From positions 1,070,805 through 1,134,804 of the forward strand of contig VWZL01000360.1 in NCBI GenBank assembly GCA_013396915.1: a stretch of 64,000 nucleotides of DNA, read 5' to 3'. The notes beneath the pieces are model-generated. The model ran no database searches. It was not told the origin of the DNA and worked only from the letters and a program-made list of their open reading frames with translations. Origin of the DNA: Stercorarius parasiticus. Lineage: Eukaryota > Chordata > Aves > Charadriiformes > Stercorariidae. The first letter of the stretch is position 1; the number at the start of each line of letters is the position of its first letter. This document shows, piece after piece, positions 36,801-49,004 of this stretch. The position numbers were made by a program, and so were the translations under genes.

Positions 36801-39800
36801 GGAAAACTGAATTGTGGGTAAATGGGATTTATTTTTAGTTGTATGTAAACAAGAATATTGTATGATGTTAATCTGTTACACCTTTCTGAGTTGTGCTTCT
36901 ATGATTTGTTCAGAGCTGTTACCAATAATTATGCTAGAGAAAAGTGAGATTCTAGAAATAGTCACATTGGGGAGAGCAGACTTAAAACACTTACGGGTCA
37001 GAATATATCACAGGAACCAGAGTAAGCTCTAGCAAATATGTTTTAAGTTACCTTTGAGAAAATACACCGGCAAAGTTTGGGAAGTGCAGTCTGGAATATA
37101 CTTTGTGCCCAAAGAAATTACTGATGAGTTTAATTTCTAACTGTCAAAAAAACATGGAGGCCAGAAAATACATGGCAAATGATAATTTGGGGGTAAGGAA
37201 GGGTTTGGGTTTTTTTTTTTCTTCACTTACCTCACATTCAGTGTGGTGCACCGCAGGTCTGGGTCTCGATCAGAAGAATGACATCTCTGAAACTCTCTGG
37301 GAAGTTGACCTGCCTGTATGTGTGCATCTCTTGGTGCTTGTAGCCTTGGGTATGTTTGCTAATTATAGGTTTGCTGACTTATTTATATCTATATCTGATA
37401 GGTATTTTGGAAAATGCCTGTTTCTTTTATTTAGCTAAATCTAGCATAGCATTTATCTGATCTTGTTTGCTTTTTCCCTTGGCATTTCTAATCTACAATA
37501 GGAGTGGCTGGTTTAGGCATCCACGTCAGTGTTTCCTGACCATACACAATATGAAAAGAATATTTTTATTTCTTTACAGAATATTTTTTCAGAAAGCACA
37601 GATGATACAATTCCTTAAAATTCTGTCTTTTTTCAGTGTAAGATATAATGCTTTCACATCCACTTAGAGATAGAAAGTTTCTGATTTTCAGGTTGTATAA
37701 ACACTGAGCTTCATGAATTAAATCTTGTTTTAATACCTAGGCGGCAGAACATAAGTAGACTACATACTTATAGGAGGCTTAAGATACTTGTAGAAGTAGG
37801 ACTCTCAGACTTTGTGTATTGCAAGATGAGTAGCCCACGTAGGTGAAGTGGGAGTTAAATATACTTTGATTTTGCATAAAAGTGGCATTACTAAGATTAT
37901 ACATACATAAATACACTTGTATATACAGCAACACCACTGCTCTGAAGGTCTCAACATAATTTTCAGTGTTCATTAAAATAACACTTGTTTACCATTTTGT
38001 GAACTTGATAACACTTTTCACTGTCTAGCTAAAAGGACAGTGCATGTGTTTTTTATCCAAAAGTACTAAGCATTTTTACTTTATGCTTTTTTCTTTTATT
38101 TTGTGGAGAGAGACTCCAAATTACTTGTTTGGAAATAATATTGATCTAGTGGATTACACAGACTAGAAGCTAGTTACTGAACTCCTTGATGAAATCAAGG
38201 ACTTTGTCAGAAGTAGAACTGTGCCAAGAAAATCCATGTCTACCTGCAGTCTTATGATAAATTCTGTATGTTAAGAGGTTGCTTTTCATGCGCAGCCTAA
38301 TGGCTGGAGCAACACTCTTAGTATGCTTTAGTAGGTTGTCTGCTTCTGCAACCCCAAATAGTTAATAAATAATAGAAAGGACAGAGCAGAAAGGGGTTGG
38401 AAATTAAGAGTAATGAGGAGGTCTTCTATGGAGCTGGAGTGTTGTCTGGTATGTCTGTTTTGCGGGTGAACCAAAACTGAAGTGTCATGTTTTTGCTCTT
38501 GTTTTTGAATATCAGAGCTGTTGGATGCTTTGCAGATGTTCACTGCCTTTTATAAGCTATGCTTTTGGCTGATTGCCTTGCTTTGGTAAAACAAGGCATC
38601 AAAGCATATCAAGCTTTCTGTTGATGCTCTACTTGAATTGCAGGTTCCTGTTTTCTTAAAGGCTTGTGTGTTGCACCTGCTGTGTGACCTGTTTTGGCAA
38701 TGTCAGCTGGGTATTTTTTTCTAGCCTGTTTAAAGTTTTGAATGGTATCAAAAGGACAGAAAAGAAAGAATGCTGATTTTGGCGACGTGTTATTTTGAGA
38801 CTTTACTTGTATTTCACTGACAAGTACAGGCCTCAAGGCAGCACTGTAGGATATGTTCCAGTTTTGTTCCAGGCCATGCTAGATACATATTTCTCTATTG
38901 CACTCTCCCGTGCTTTATGTTCTGCTCTTTCCCCAGTTTGTGCAGAGGAGTTAATTGTAACATTCCCTTAGTTTTATTGTTAACAAATTTGTCTGAATAG
39001 AAGACAGTCAAATTTGGTGTCTGCTACTAATAAGATAAACCTAGTTTCTGTAATAAACACAGCAATCTGTGCTACAACTGAAAAAGTCTATTATGGAGTG
39101 TCTTAGTGTTAATAATGTGTCAGTGCTCTTCATTATGCGTGTTGTCCTCTGCTAACAGAAGGTTGAGCTTAAATTGAAAGTTTAACCCCAAAGTAAATCT
39201 GATTAAAATCACAGTTGATATAATCATATTAATGTTAAAATCATTGAAGAGGTCACAAGCATGTTTTCCAGAGCATAAATACTAAGTACAAGCAATGAGG
39301 GAGGGACAAGTATTTGCTAAATAGAATGAATACTGTATAAAGTAAATATTGCATCTGTTGGCCAGTGGTAACTCATATTCCCATATACATTATTCTAGAG
39401 AATGGGTAAAAGGGCTATAAGTTTTGAACTAAAGGCCAGAAATAAGTAGATTGTACAATGGCTTATAGAAACTACACTTTTTCAAAGTGTTAATTTTAAT
39501 ACCTACTAAAAAATGCAACAAAAGGACTTCCAGCCATGCTATGCCTGGTCAATGTTTATGTCTTACCTTAAATAGAAAACTAGGGAAGGTAAATAAATTA
39601 ACTTCATGTAGCTATACATTCTCTACTCCTCTTTGCATGATCTGTAAAATAGCTTCTCATAAATTTATTTTTCTTATGGGACTGGCTGTCACTCCTTAAG
39701 TGCAGTAAGATGCTCATATAACCTGGTAGACAAGACTGCTTTTATTGGAGATAACATAGTGAGCTCTAGGAAATTATGGCTTGTAGGTGGCTCGTATGTG

Positions 39801-42800
39801 TCATGCATACGTTCTTAGGTATATTATTACTTTGTTTTACTCAGGCAGTCAAGCCTGACTATGCAGCTGTATGAACAGCACTCGGTAGCATGTTCATTTT
39901 AGACTGATAACCACTATTTGCTAATGAGTAATTTGAAGAAATGTATTGACTTCTACTTCACAACGAATAGAGGTGGTTTAAGTAGTTCCTTTTGTGCTAG
40001 TACTACAAAATTAACATTAAAAAAAAAAAGAAAAGGTTGTGGGGCGGTAAGTTTATTAGAGCACTAATTTGGGCTGTTGTGTGAACTGGAGACCACCACC
40101 AAACTTTCGGCTTCTCCTTTACTCTTGCTGTAGCTGTTGGACAACAGTTCCTGAAACCAGTAATTTACATTAGTATTATGGCATTTTGACTTCGTTTGGC
40201 TAGTACTGTATTTTATTACAATGCTGCTTTGCTAATTTAGTAATTACTACTTTTTATTGCATTACTGGGCATTCCAGGCCTTTCTGGGCAATGCACTGCT
40301 GAAAGCATAACCAAGGAAAAGGCCCAGTTCACTCTCATATACAGAGTACTAGCCCTGACCCTAAGCTTTTGTTGCATTTTCTTCATTTCCCAAGTTGCAC
40401 TGATGTTAGAGGTAATACCATGTAATCATTAGCACTATATAAAGCTAGTGTATTCAAGACTGCTAAATCAGTCTTCTCTTAAGTTCCGTTGTTTAAATTA
40501 TTTAAAGAACAGTTTTGGTATTTTCTTTTAAAGGCTTAAAGTCCACTGAAGTAAGTACAATGCATTCCTATACTTTAAGGATGCTCATCTGATGAGCAAC
40601 TTCATAAAAATGGAAAGAAGTGCAGAGAAAATACAAGTTTCAAGTGCAGGAAACAGATTTATACCACAACAGCAAAGAGAAACTAAGTCCCTCGAGAGCA
40701 GGTGCAGGAAGGGACCAGAGGGCAGACATGATATGGATTGAATTATGAGGATGATAGAATGATGGGCATGAAGAGGGCAGATCATGTGTGAATGTCAGAT
40801 CATTCATGGTTAAGTGATTTATTTTTTTAAAAAAAATTGTGGCCTTTTTACTTTTAGAAATAAATACTATCTAGTAGAGGCAGTTTTTATGAAATATGAT
40901 AATCATATTCTTCTAGAAGGTGAAATGGAATTTGAGAATGATTATTTTTTTTAAGGGCTAGCTATGTGAACTTCTGACACATTGTGTATTCCAAAACTAA
41001 GTGTCCCATTGGGACTGTACACAGCAAAGGTGAACTGACATTCTGGAAGGTTTTTCTGCTCTCTTATGGCTTAGTTCATTTGTGATGTTTTAGGTTTCAG
41101 AGTTTTACTCTAGTTAAGGTGACCTCTCTGAAGTCTAAAGAGAGGTAAAGGCACTCTACTTCAGTACAGGTGTTTTATGTGGCATCTGCTTCCATATTAC
41201 CTGGCACCACAACAGCTAAAGATGTGTCACTTAAAACAAAAGAAAAATTCTGCAGTAGAGTAGTGCCTGCTCAAAGCAAGTTGGCTGTCATACTTTCTTG
41301 GAGTAAGATGAAATGCTATGCTGAGTAGGGTGTAGTATCAGTATGCCACAATCTGTAATAGAAAGAGAAGGTGACAAGCAAGCTGAAACCTTAGAGTGGG
41401 GGTGGGTTTGTTGCTTTTTAAAAACAAAAACCTGAAAACCACACCTCTGCAGAGTGTTTTCTGTTAGAGCATCAGCAGGGCAAGTTGTTCACTGAGTTCT
41501 TTGAAAAGCGATGTGCTTTAAGTGCTTAAATCACTTGTTGGGAAACAAATATGAAAGGACGAAGGTTGTCTGTGCATATGCAGCTTTGTTTGGAAACTTC
41601 TTAATTATTTCTCAGTTTTCCTTGTATTGTTCTTTGCCTCGGTTACCTTCAAGATGGGATGAATCATGAGGTTATATCTGAAACTGTTTCCAAAGGCACG
41701 TTTGTGCTGTCAGTCTGTTTCAGAACTTAATTGCAGAAAAATAAATAGGTACAACTGAGAAGTAGCTATCACTTGTTAGAATGAGTCCTTCTAAAAGTGC
41801 TTCATTACCCAACGTGGTACCTCTTTACAATTTTTTCTGCATTGTAGAATGAGAGCATCTTAATTCCTTACCAATTATATATTCCATTCTTGTGTTAAGA
41901 AGACATACTTGATGTGTTTTTGCATTAGCATCAACAAAATAGTACTTTATCTTACCACTGACATTGAGAATTCACCCTTTTGCTAGAATATGCAATATAT
42001 GTTAAATCCATGTAACAGTGCAAGCAATGCAGGAAACCTGGAGACTGAAGTTTCAGATGGAAGGACACTAAAATACAACAGCTTATTTTTGTGTCTTTTA
42101 ATAGTCTGGTACAACTGCAAAACTACTAGCTGCTTAAGCTATTCAGTTGCAATGAATTGTGAATGTTAGCTGTATGGATAGGTCAGTTTTCTGTGAGACT
42201 GGATGTGTTGTTCCCAAGCACTCAAAGGGGAGCCAATTATTAGGAGCTTGCCTGGGGAACCCACAGTGGTTCTCTACTTCCTTAAGGATGTCTTTCATGT
42301 AATGTTCATGCACATCACAATTTTAAGTTTAAAGTTGAAGTTTGTGTTTACTTACCACCTGAGAATACTGAAATAATGAATTTAGAATTAATTTAGTCTT
42401 TTTCTTCTTTCTCCTTTCCTATCACCATCTCCCCACCCCTCCCCCCTCCAATAAATTAATTGTGGATATAATAAATGTCTTCTGAGCGCTCACTCAGAGA
42501 CCTTTGTGGTTGAATGTTTTTGAGGCTTTTCTTGGTTACTACCCTTCGCATTCCCATTGGTAGCAAATGCATTTTTGTCTCTTTGCCGTGTCTAGAGAAT
42601 AAGGTTTTAACATTTAGACTAGCTTGAAAATGCAGCACCCCAATTTGTGGATGCTTCAGTAAATGTAGGTGTGCATGGTTCATCTCTGTATATGCCTGAT
42701 ATACCTATGGATGTAACTTCGGAGAATTTTAGGGTTTTGTTAAAAACTGGACTCAGTTAAAATGCACTCGATGGCACCAAACACAAGTATTCTAATGCTA

Positions 42801-42878
42801 GTTTGAAAAAATGGAGTTAACTATAAGGAAGACTGTTAAGGAGTCCTGTTACCAGTGAATGGCTAAGTAATGTGCAAA

Positions 42879-43665
42879 CTTCATGAAGTTCAACCAGGCC
42901 AAGTGCAAGGTCCTGTACCTGGGTCATGGCAATCCCAGGCACAAATACAGGTTGGGCTGAAAATGGCTTGAGAGCAGCCCTGAGGAGGACTTGAGGGTGC
43001 TGGTAGACATGAAGCTCAACATGAGCAGGCAATGCGTACTTGCAGCCCAGAAAGCCGACCACATCCTGGGCCACATCAAAAGAAGCGTGGCCAGCAGGTT
43101 GAGGGAGGTGATTCTACCCCTCTACTCTGCTCTAGTGAGACCCCACCTGGAGTACTGTGTCCAGCTCTGGAGTCCTCAGCACAAGAAGGACATGATCCTG
43201 TTGGAAAGGGTCCAGCGGAGAGCCACGAAGATGATCAGAGGTCTGAAGTACCTCTCCTGTGAGGACAGGCTGAGAGAGTTGGGGTTGTTCAGCCTGGAGA
43301 AGAGAAGGCTCCGGGGAGACATTATAGCAGCCTTCCAGTACCTAAAGGGGGCCTACAGGAAGGATGGGGAGGGACTCTGACAGGGAGTGTAATGATAGGG
43401 CACGGCGTAATGGCTGCAAACTGAAAGAGGGGAGATTTAGATTGGATATCAGGAAGAAATTCTTTACAGTAAGGGTGGTGAGGCACTGGAACAGGTTGCC
43501 CAGAGAAGCTGTCAATGCCCTGTCCCTGGAAGTGTTCAAGGCCAGGCTGGATGGGGCTTTGAGCAGTCTGGTCTAGTGGGAAGTGCCCCTTCCCGTGGCA
43601 GGGGGGAGTTGAAACTAGATGATCCTTAAGGTCCCTTCCAACCTGAACCATTCCGTGATTCTGTG
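42879..43665 (+). repeat. 5'-truncated CR1 LINE with reverse transcriptase C-terminus
   Basis: About 790 bp are immediately recognisable as avian CR1. The sequence encodes the end of ORF2, from FMKFNQAKCKV through [13 protein letters not shown] and [12 protein letters not shown] to RKFFTVRVVRHWNRLP, followed by a short 3' UTR ending in GTGATTCTGTG. The protein frame shifts once: 42991-43380 is open in one frame and the remainder (to stop at 43574-43576) in another, with the break near 43378. The copy is therefore non-functional. It is much closer to a CR1 consensus than the LINE at 20.3 kb, so it is a younger insertion in the LYST 5' UTR intron, in gene orientation. Confidence 0.96.
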
Positions 43666-44427
43666 TAATTAGCACTTGTTCACAATTTGAAAATGGTAGC
43701 AAAAAAATGCTGAGAGGTTGCAGAAATAAACATTGCAATTATTTCTCGCTCCCTTCTAGGAAACGGCAGAGAAAATATTCAGCCAGTCAGATGAAACCAT
43801 ACATTAGGATTTAAAGCATATTTAAGGAGCTCTTCAATCTTGTTTAAGTAAAGAGTATTTTGGGAGGATTAAAACAACTTTTTCCTTTTCTTAGATTGAA
43901 TACGCTCTAAGGATGCAAGGGGAAGAGTGTTAAGTAGAAACTTGAAGTTTTATGAAAAATCAATAAACCCTTTGCCAGTTTAGCTTAGAGCAAGGGATAT
44001 GGCATGTTGGGGCTTTATGAATCTCTATAGCAATCATTTTTCTTTTTGCTCTTTGTGTAGAGCTCACAAATACAGGGCTGGTGTGTATGTGTTGTTTTGA
44101 CTTTTTGTGCTAAAGCATGTACTAAGGGTAACTGTCTTGCTGTTTCTGGTCATTCTGGAGCAAATTGGGAGATTGCTTCTCCCTGTTGTTATCTTAGTCT
44201 TTTTTGCATTACTAATTACAACTAAAGTGGGTAGTTTAAAATACTCCTCTTGGGGTGGGGAGAAGCATTGCATGTTCTGATCTTCTGTTAGGACTGGAGG
44301 GTGTTAAAGGGCTAGGAGAGAAGTGACTTGTAAATTGCTTTAGCATTTATCTGTACAGAGCAGATACAATACTGTTCCTTTCCAATTTTATTAACTAAAC
44401 CTTCTCCAGTGCTTAATGTAATAAAGA

Positions 44428-44535
44428 TTGGTTATATGTCACGGCAAAATAGAAGGGCAGGCTTAAAATGCATTTACATCAGCACCCGACTGCACGATTC
44501 AGTTTCTTTTACCATCTGTCACTTGTACCTAGAGT
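44428..44535 (+). repeat. 108-bp direct repeat, copy 1
   Basis: This segment recurs at 45772-45879 with a single difference (C at 44513, T at 45857). The offset is exactly 1344 bp, and identity stops abruptly at both ends. The sequence has no obvious coding potential, terminal inverted repeats or poly-A tail, and no matching target-site duplication is visible. It may be a recent segmental duplication, a fragment of an unrecognised repeat, or an assembly artefact. Confidence 0.95.
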
Positions 44536-45771
44536 TAAAGTGCTTCAAGTATTACGTATGCAGGTAGCGATCACTAAAATTCATACTATTTCTAGAGGGA
44601 AATGTTTAAACCTGTGTTCCTAGCTCATTTTACATTTTAAAAACTAATGAAATTTATTATGCTAACTTGCCTTTTATGTTACCATTTACTTTCTCTGTAA
44701 TGGGATTTGGGTTGTGCACAATTTTAAGCTAAAAAGAAAACTAGAGCTTTAAAGATCAAAAAATTTCAAATAGCTATCATAAAGTGAGTTTTAAAAGCAA
44801 AGAAATTGCATATTAACCATGATGTATTTTTCTGTTTTTAAAAACAAGTGAACCAAGGGTGATATTTCCAGAATATATCTGCTTTTACTTCCAGATAGAA
44901 GATAAATGTGTTAAGCTGGCAAAGTAATTCTGGTAAGAATTTTACTGTTACTTCTACAGTGAATGTCATATGTATAAGTACTCAAGTCTTGCCACTGTAA
45001 GGAGCTTTCTGTACCATTAGTGCTAACAAACTTCCTCTTTCTTACGAAGTCTTATTTTTTACCTAATAATTGCATGTAGGTGTTGCTTGATCAAGCAGTA
45101 CGACTCCACCTGTTATATTTAAATGTTATATTGGAAGTTATTCAGCTCTCTTTTTGCATGTTCTATGCTTGGAAATGATAAAAATATTTGACTTGCAAAA
45201 ACTTTTACTTCAGCTGTTTATACAGAAATAAAAGGAGTTAAATATGCCAGAGTATTCATTAACTGGGTTTTATGCAGATTAAATGTTCTTGTTTCTGTAG
45301 TTGCCATCACTGATTCTTGTTTTTGTTCTGCCTTCCTCAGTGATCCTCTTGAGTCTTCTACAGCAGAGTCTTGCATTTCTTGTCTTGTTTTATTTAATTT
45401 TTGTTTTAAATGTTTGAACATGTACTAGGGCTGACTGACCGAAGAATGCTGTGGCATAAGAGAACAAAAATTGTTTTTATAAGATAGAGGGAATAGATGA
45501 AGTGTATGAGTGCCTTGGGTGCCTTATCTAAAGTAAAATTAATCAGTTTGGGAATCAGTACCAATGCTTTTTGGTATTTTTTCCTGAACATGTGCAGTAG
45601 AATTGTATCTTGAATTAAGTATACTATAGTAGTGACTGCCACCCACTCAGTCTTGCTTGAAGGAAAATACCATGAGAGCTGGTAAATCTAAAGCATTGTG
45701 ATTTTGCAACTCCCATATTTATCTTAATTCTTCTTTTTAGTTTTTTTCCCTTGAAACAATCTGCATACTGT

Positions 45772-45879
45772 TTGGTTATATGTCACGGCAAAATAGAAGG
45801 GCAGGCTTAAAATGCATTTACATCAGCACCCGACTGCACGATTCAGTTTCTTTTACTATCTGTCACTTGTACCTAGAGT
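45772..45879 (+). repeat. 108-bp direct repeat, copy 2
   Basis: Near-identical to 44428-44535 (107 of 108 bases by eye), in the same orientation. It ends about 480 bp before the LYST start-codon exon. The 1.24 kb between the copies shows no duplication of its own. Confidence 0.95.
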
Positions 45880-46370
45880 ACCTACCTAATATGGTAGAGG
45901 ATAATGTATTCAAATAAACTGTTAAAGAACATGTTTTCTGTACAATGCTGTATAAGAGCTGCGTGTTTTCTCCTTATGCTTCAGGTCAAATATCTTTTAG
46001 AAGCAGAGGAAGGTTGAAGCTTACATCTAGTTTAGAAAGAAAAGCTGAAGCAAAGTCATTACCTTTCATTTATGCAGTGGGAGGGAATGCTGTGTATCAT
46101 GGGCTTTTATCTGATAGATTTATAAAGTGAGTGTTAGGGTTGTGGGCTGTTAGCTAAAGTTTCACTGAAATAAATGAAATTATCTAAGCTCATTCTTCCC
46201 ATTCCCTCCTACCCTACACTAGTATATTGGCTCCTCAGTTCTACAGACATCCTTTGGGGGGTGGGATACAGGGAAGAGACAGTCCTCTCTTCCCCTAGTC
46301 TTTTTTTCCATAAGGAAAGTGTTTTCTGATGGATTTAATTTCTATACTTCCCTCTACTTACAGCTCAGAC

Positions 46371-46562
46371 ATGAGCAGTGCCAGTAACTCACTGGCACGG
46401 GAATTCTTGACGGATGTCAACAGACTGTGCAATGCAGTGGTACAGAGGGCAGAGGCCAAGGAAGATGAAGAAGAAGAAACTCATATGGCAGCACTGGGAC
46501 AATACTTGGTTCAAGGCCGTGGGTTTATTTTGCTTACCACACTGAACTCAACTATTGATCAG
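46371..46562 (+). CDS. LYST coding exon 1 (start codon), residues 1-64
   Basis: LYST is a very large cytosolic BEACH-family protein that controls the size and fusion/fission of lysosomes and lysosome-related organelles. This exon encodes the N-terminus, [20 protein letters not shown] onward, with an acidic run EDEEEETH and then [10 protein letters not shown], closely matching mammalian LYST. The exon begins at 46364 after acceptor CTTACAG, leaving seven 5' UTR bases. An in-frame ATG at 46329 lies in the intron's pyrimidine tract and is rejected. The Kozak -3 base is G. The donor is CAG|GTAATA and the exon ends in phase 0. Confidence 0.96.
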
Positions 46563-48913
46563 GTAATAGTTTTTCTTACCTGATTATAATTTTTGTATTG
46601 AGCTTTGACTGTGTGGATTTGCCTGGCTCATGTTCTTCTTAGTGCTGGTTTTCTTGCCTTTTTATGATAGAGTGGGTGAGTTAATTGTGAAGACTAGAAG
46701 TTCAAAAGGATATGTTGCAGTTGCATTCTGTTCTTCAGCAGGAAGAGAAGAACAAAAAAAATAATCATATACGTGTTTGCCAGCTGATATTGATGGTTGC
46801 TAAACTTCTGACTAGTTAAGGTGTGTGTGAAGCTCAAGTGCAGTAGCAGGGTGGAACGCGGCAATAGGTTAGGATTTTTATGAGAAATAAGTTTTTACTG
46901 AACCTGCAATACAAAATGACAGTTTTTAACTTGAGAAGGTCCTCCTGGTTTAAGGCAATAAAATAAGATTAAAATGTATACCTTTTTATTTTGTTTGTGG
47001 GACACAAGATATACTTTTGCTCTAAGTAACTTGTTCTTGAATGTAATAGAAAGTAAATATTTTGTAACTTTAGCTCAAAAGAGAAAACATTTTAGGAGGT
47101 GATCAGTTTATACTATTTTTTAATATAAAAAGTCTAGCACACATCCCTGTAGCTGCAGATCTCCATTTTCTTCATCTTCTTTCTCTTCTCATTTCTCTTC
47201 AACACTATTAGATATGTACTAAGCAATGGGTGGGATGAGATGTGCATTAAGTCTTTGCTTTGAAACTGCAGATCCCAGTGTTCAAAAATAATGAAGTGAA
47301 TCCTAGTTGAGTTTATTCAGCCCTTGTTTTAAGAGAGGTCAGCTATTAGTGCTGGTCAAATTCATCTTGGATGTTTGCCTTTCCTTCGTGAGGTGACTTG
47401 TGCTAGACTCTGGTCAGGTCTGCTGGTTTGGTTCTGGATTCCAGTAGGTGCACTGGCTAAACAGTAAACCCACAAAACTACAGTTATATATAATTGCTAA
47501 GAAGAATCCTTGCTGCTTCTAGAGCTGTGAGTTTTTTAGATGTCGCTCGGGTTCTGCATAGTTGCTGCTAATAGAGGCTTCAGGACTAGAGCTGCTGGAG
47601 AAACAGCTGGCTTTCATGTAAGAAAAAAAAAATGGGGGATTCCATGTGCCTCCCCTCCAACAAAAAACAGCTTCTGAAGTAGAAGGGGAAAAAAGGTTGT
47701 GACATTCTTCATCCAACATCAGCAATTATTTCCCAAGGAAATATGTGTTTTAAGAAGGTGGGGGGAAGAAGAAGTTGATTAATCAAGTAAAGTAAAAATC
47801 TGGAAATATACCACTGAAATTTTGAGAAGTTAATATTTTGATTTTTCCAGTCCTATTCTGCTTTGAATGTTGTATTGCTCATTCCCATTCCTAATTAATG
47901 TATCTTGCTGAGAATACCTTTAGTGCCAGAAAAAAGTTGGGAGAATGACTTTGAAAAAGCTTAGTTTTCAGGTGTAATTGTATTGTGTCAATAGTTTTAG
48001 CTATTTTTTTAATTTTAATTTAAATTGATAGTCTCATCAGGAAATACTAACTTTTTTATATAGCGCTCTCTCTCTATAACTGTATATATGTGTTATATAT
48101 ATCTAAAAGTAGCTTGCTTATCTCCATATGTTTTAATTTCATTGCTACCTTGAACTGTTGGAGAAGGACATTGCTTCAGCTGCATATCCCTGAATGATGT
48201 TAACTGCCAAAATGCTTGTCAGCTGCTTGTGTTTGAAGATTTTTGATCTTTAGGACTGAAACCATTCTGATAGTGCTGCATAGCATCCAGTAAAGGAATT
48301 GTTTGAATTCTGTGTCTTCTACTGTTCCTGTCTGCATTGAAATTCTTAGTGCATAAGTTCTTAGAATCCCAGTAGGAGTGAGGGATTTTTGTGGTTATTC
48401 TATTTCGTTTAATTAAGAGTAACATTCCCTCTTTCCTCCAATAAATCTTCACCTTTCTGTTGTGAGTCAATAGCATCACTTGATAAATGTAAGCTGTTTT
48501 CATTTGCTTAAAGGTGTCATTTTGGAGAAAATATAAAGTTCGCTGAAGTTACATTTTTGGAACTACAGAAGTTCCAGACTTGTCTTGGGCTTCATATTGG
48601 CTTTGTTTAAATCAACAAGTTACTTGCTTTTGACGTTTCTTGTTTTGCTCTTTGGGTGAGGAGTGCCTTCGACAAGAGGGAGTAGGAGACCTTCATATAG
48701 AAACAGTTGCAGAGGTGTAGTAAATATCTTAGATGCTTTCTGATTGTCTCTAGTTAATGATTATAGCACTCTTTGCAATTAGGTAATTTTTCAGTGCATA
48801 AAACAGCAGAATGGTGTAGGGAACTGAATGTTACATAGCTTTGTAAAATAAATTAAGGTAATCTATTTTTTAAAAGTACATAAACTTTTGTTTCTATTTT
48901 GTTTCTAACATAG
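46563..48913 (+). other. LYST coding intron 1
   Basis: Bounded by GT (46563) and TAG (48911-48913). The sequence is AT-rich with a TA-rich microsatellite-like stretch around 48055-48105. No repeat, RNA or conserved exon was recognised. Confidence 0.85.
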
Positions 48914-49004
48914 GAGCTGACATGTCGAGAAGAACTTCTGACCCTCCTCCTGTCACTTCTGCCGTTGGTGTGGAAAATCCCTGTCCAAGAAGAAAAAGCA
49001 ATAG
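48914..49004 (+). CDS. LYST coding exon 2, residues 65-94
   Basis: A 91-nt exon after acceptor AACATAG, encoding [20 protein letters not shown] and [10 protein letters not shown]. This leucine-rich helical segment is near-identical in mammalian LYST and begins the N-terminal alpha-solenoid region. It starts in phase 0 and leaves one base (G) before donor GTATGT. That base joins AT of the next exon to make Asp95, so the splice is exactly frame-preserving. Confidence 0.96.

Larger units (their letters stand above)
27145..46363 (+). other. LYST 5' UTR intron (about 19 kb)
   Basis: This lies between the CpG-island donors and the acceptor before the start-codon exon (AG at 46362-46363). The sequence is AT-rich with only short chance frames. 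It holds the solo CR1 end at 30.8 kb, the larger CR1 at 42.9-43.7 kb, both copies of the 108-bp duplication, a (CAA)n run near 30111-30127 and an A run near 40018-40030. A second non-coding exon, as in mammals, may lie here, but I could not pick it out. Confidence 0.6.

Noticed and set aside
42817..43738. Minus-strand open frames across the CR1 copy, and a further + frame at 43032-43262
   Set aside because: They are shadows of the CR1 ORF2 C-terminus, which is recognisable in the other + frames.
46329..46370. In-frame ATG upstream of the LYST start
   Set aside because: It lies before the acceptor AG (46362-46363) in the intron's pyrimidine tract, so it is not in the mature mRNA. Mammalian LYST also begins at the equivalent of 46371.
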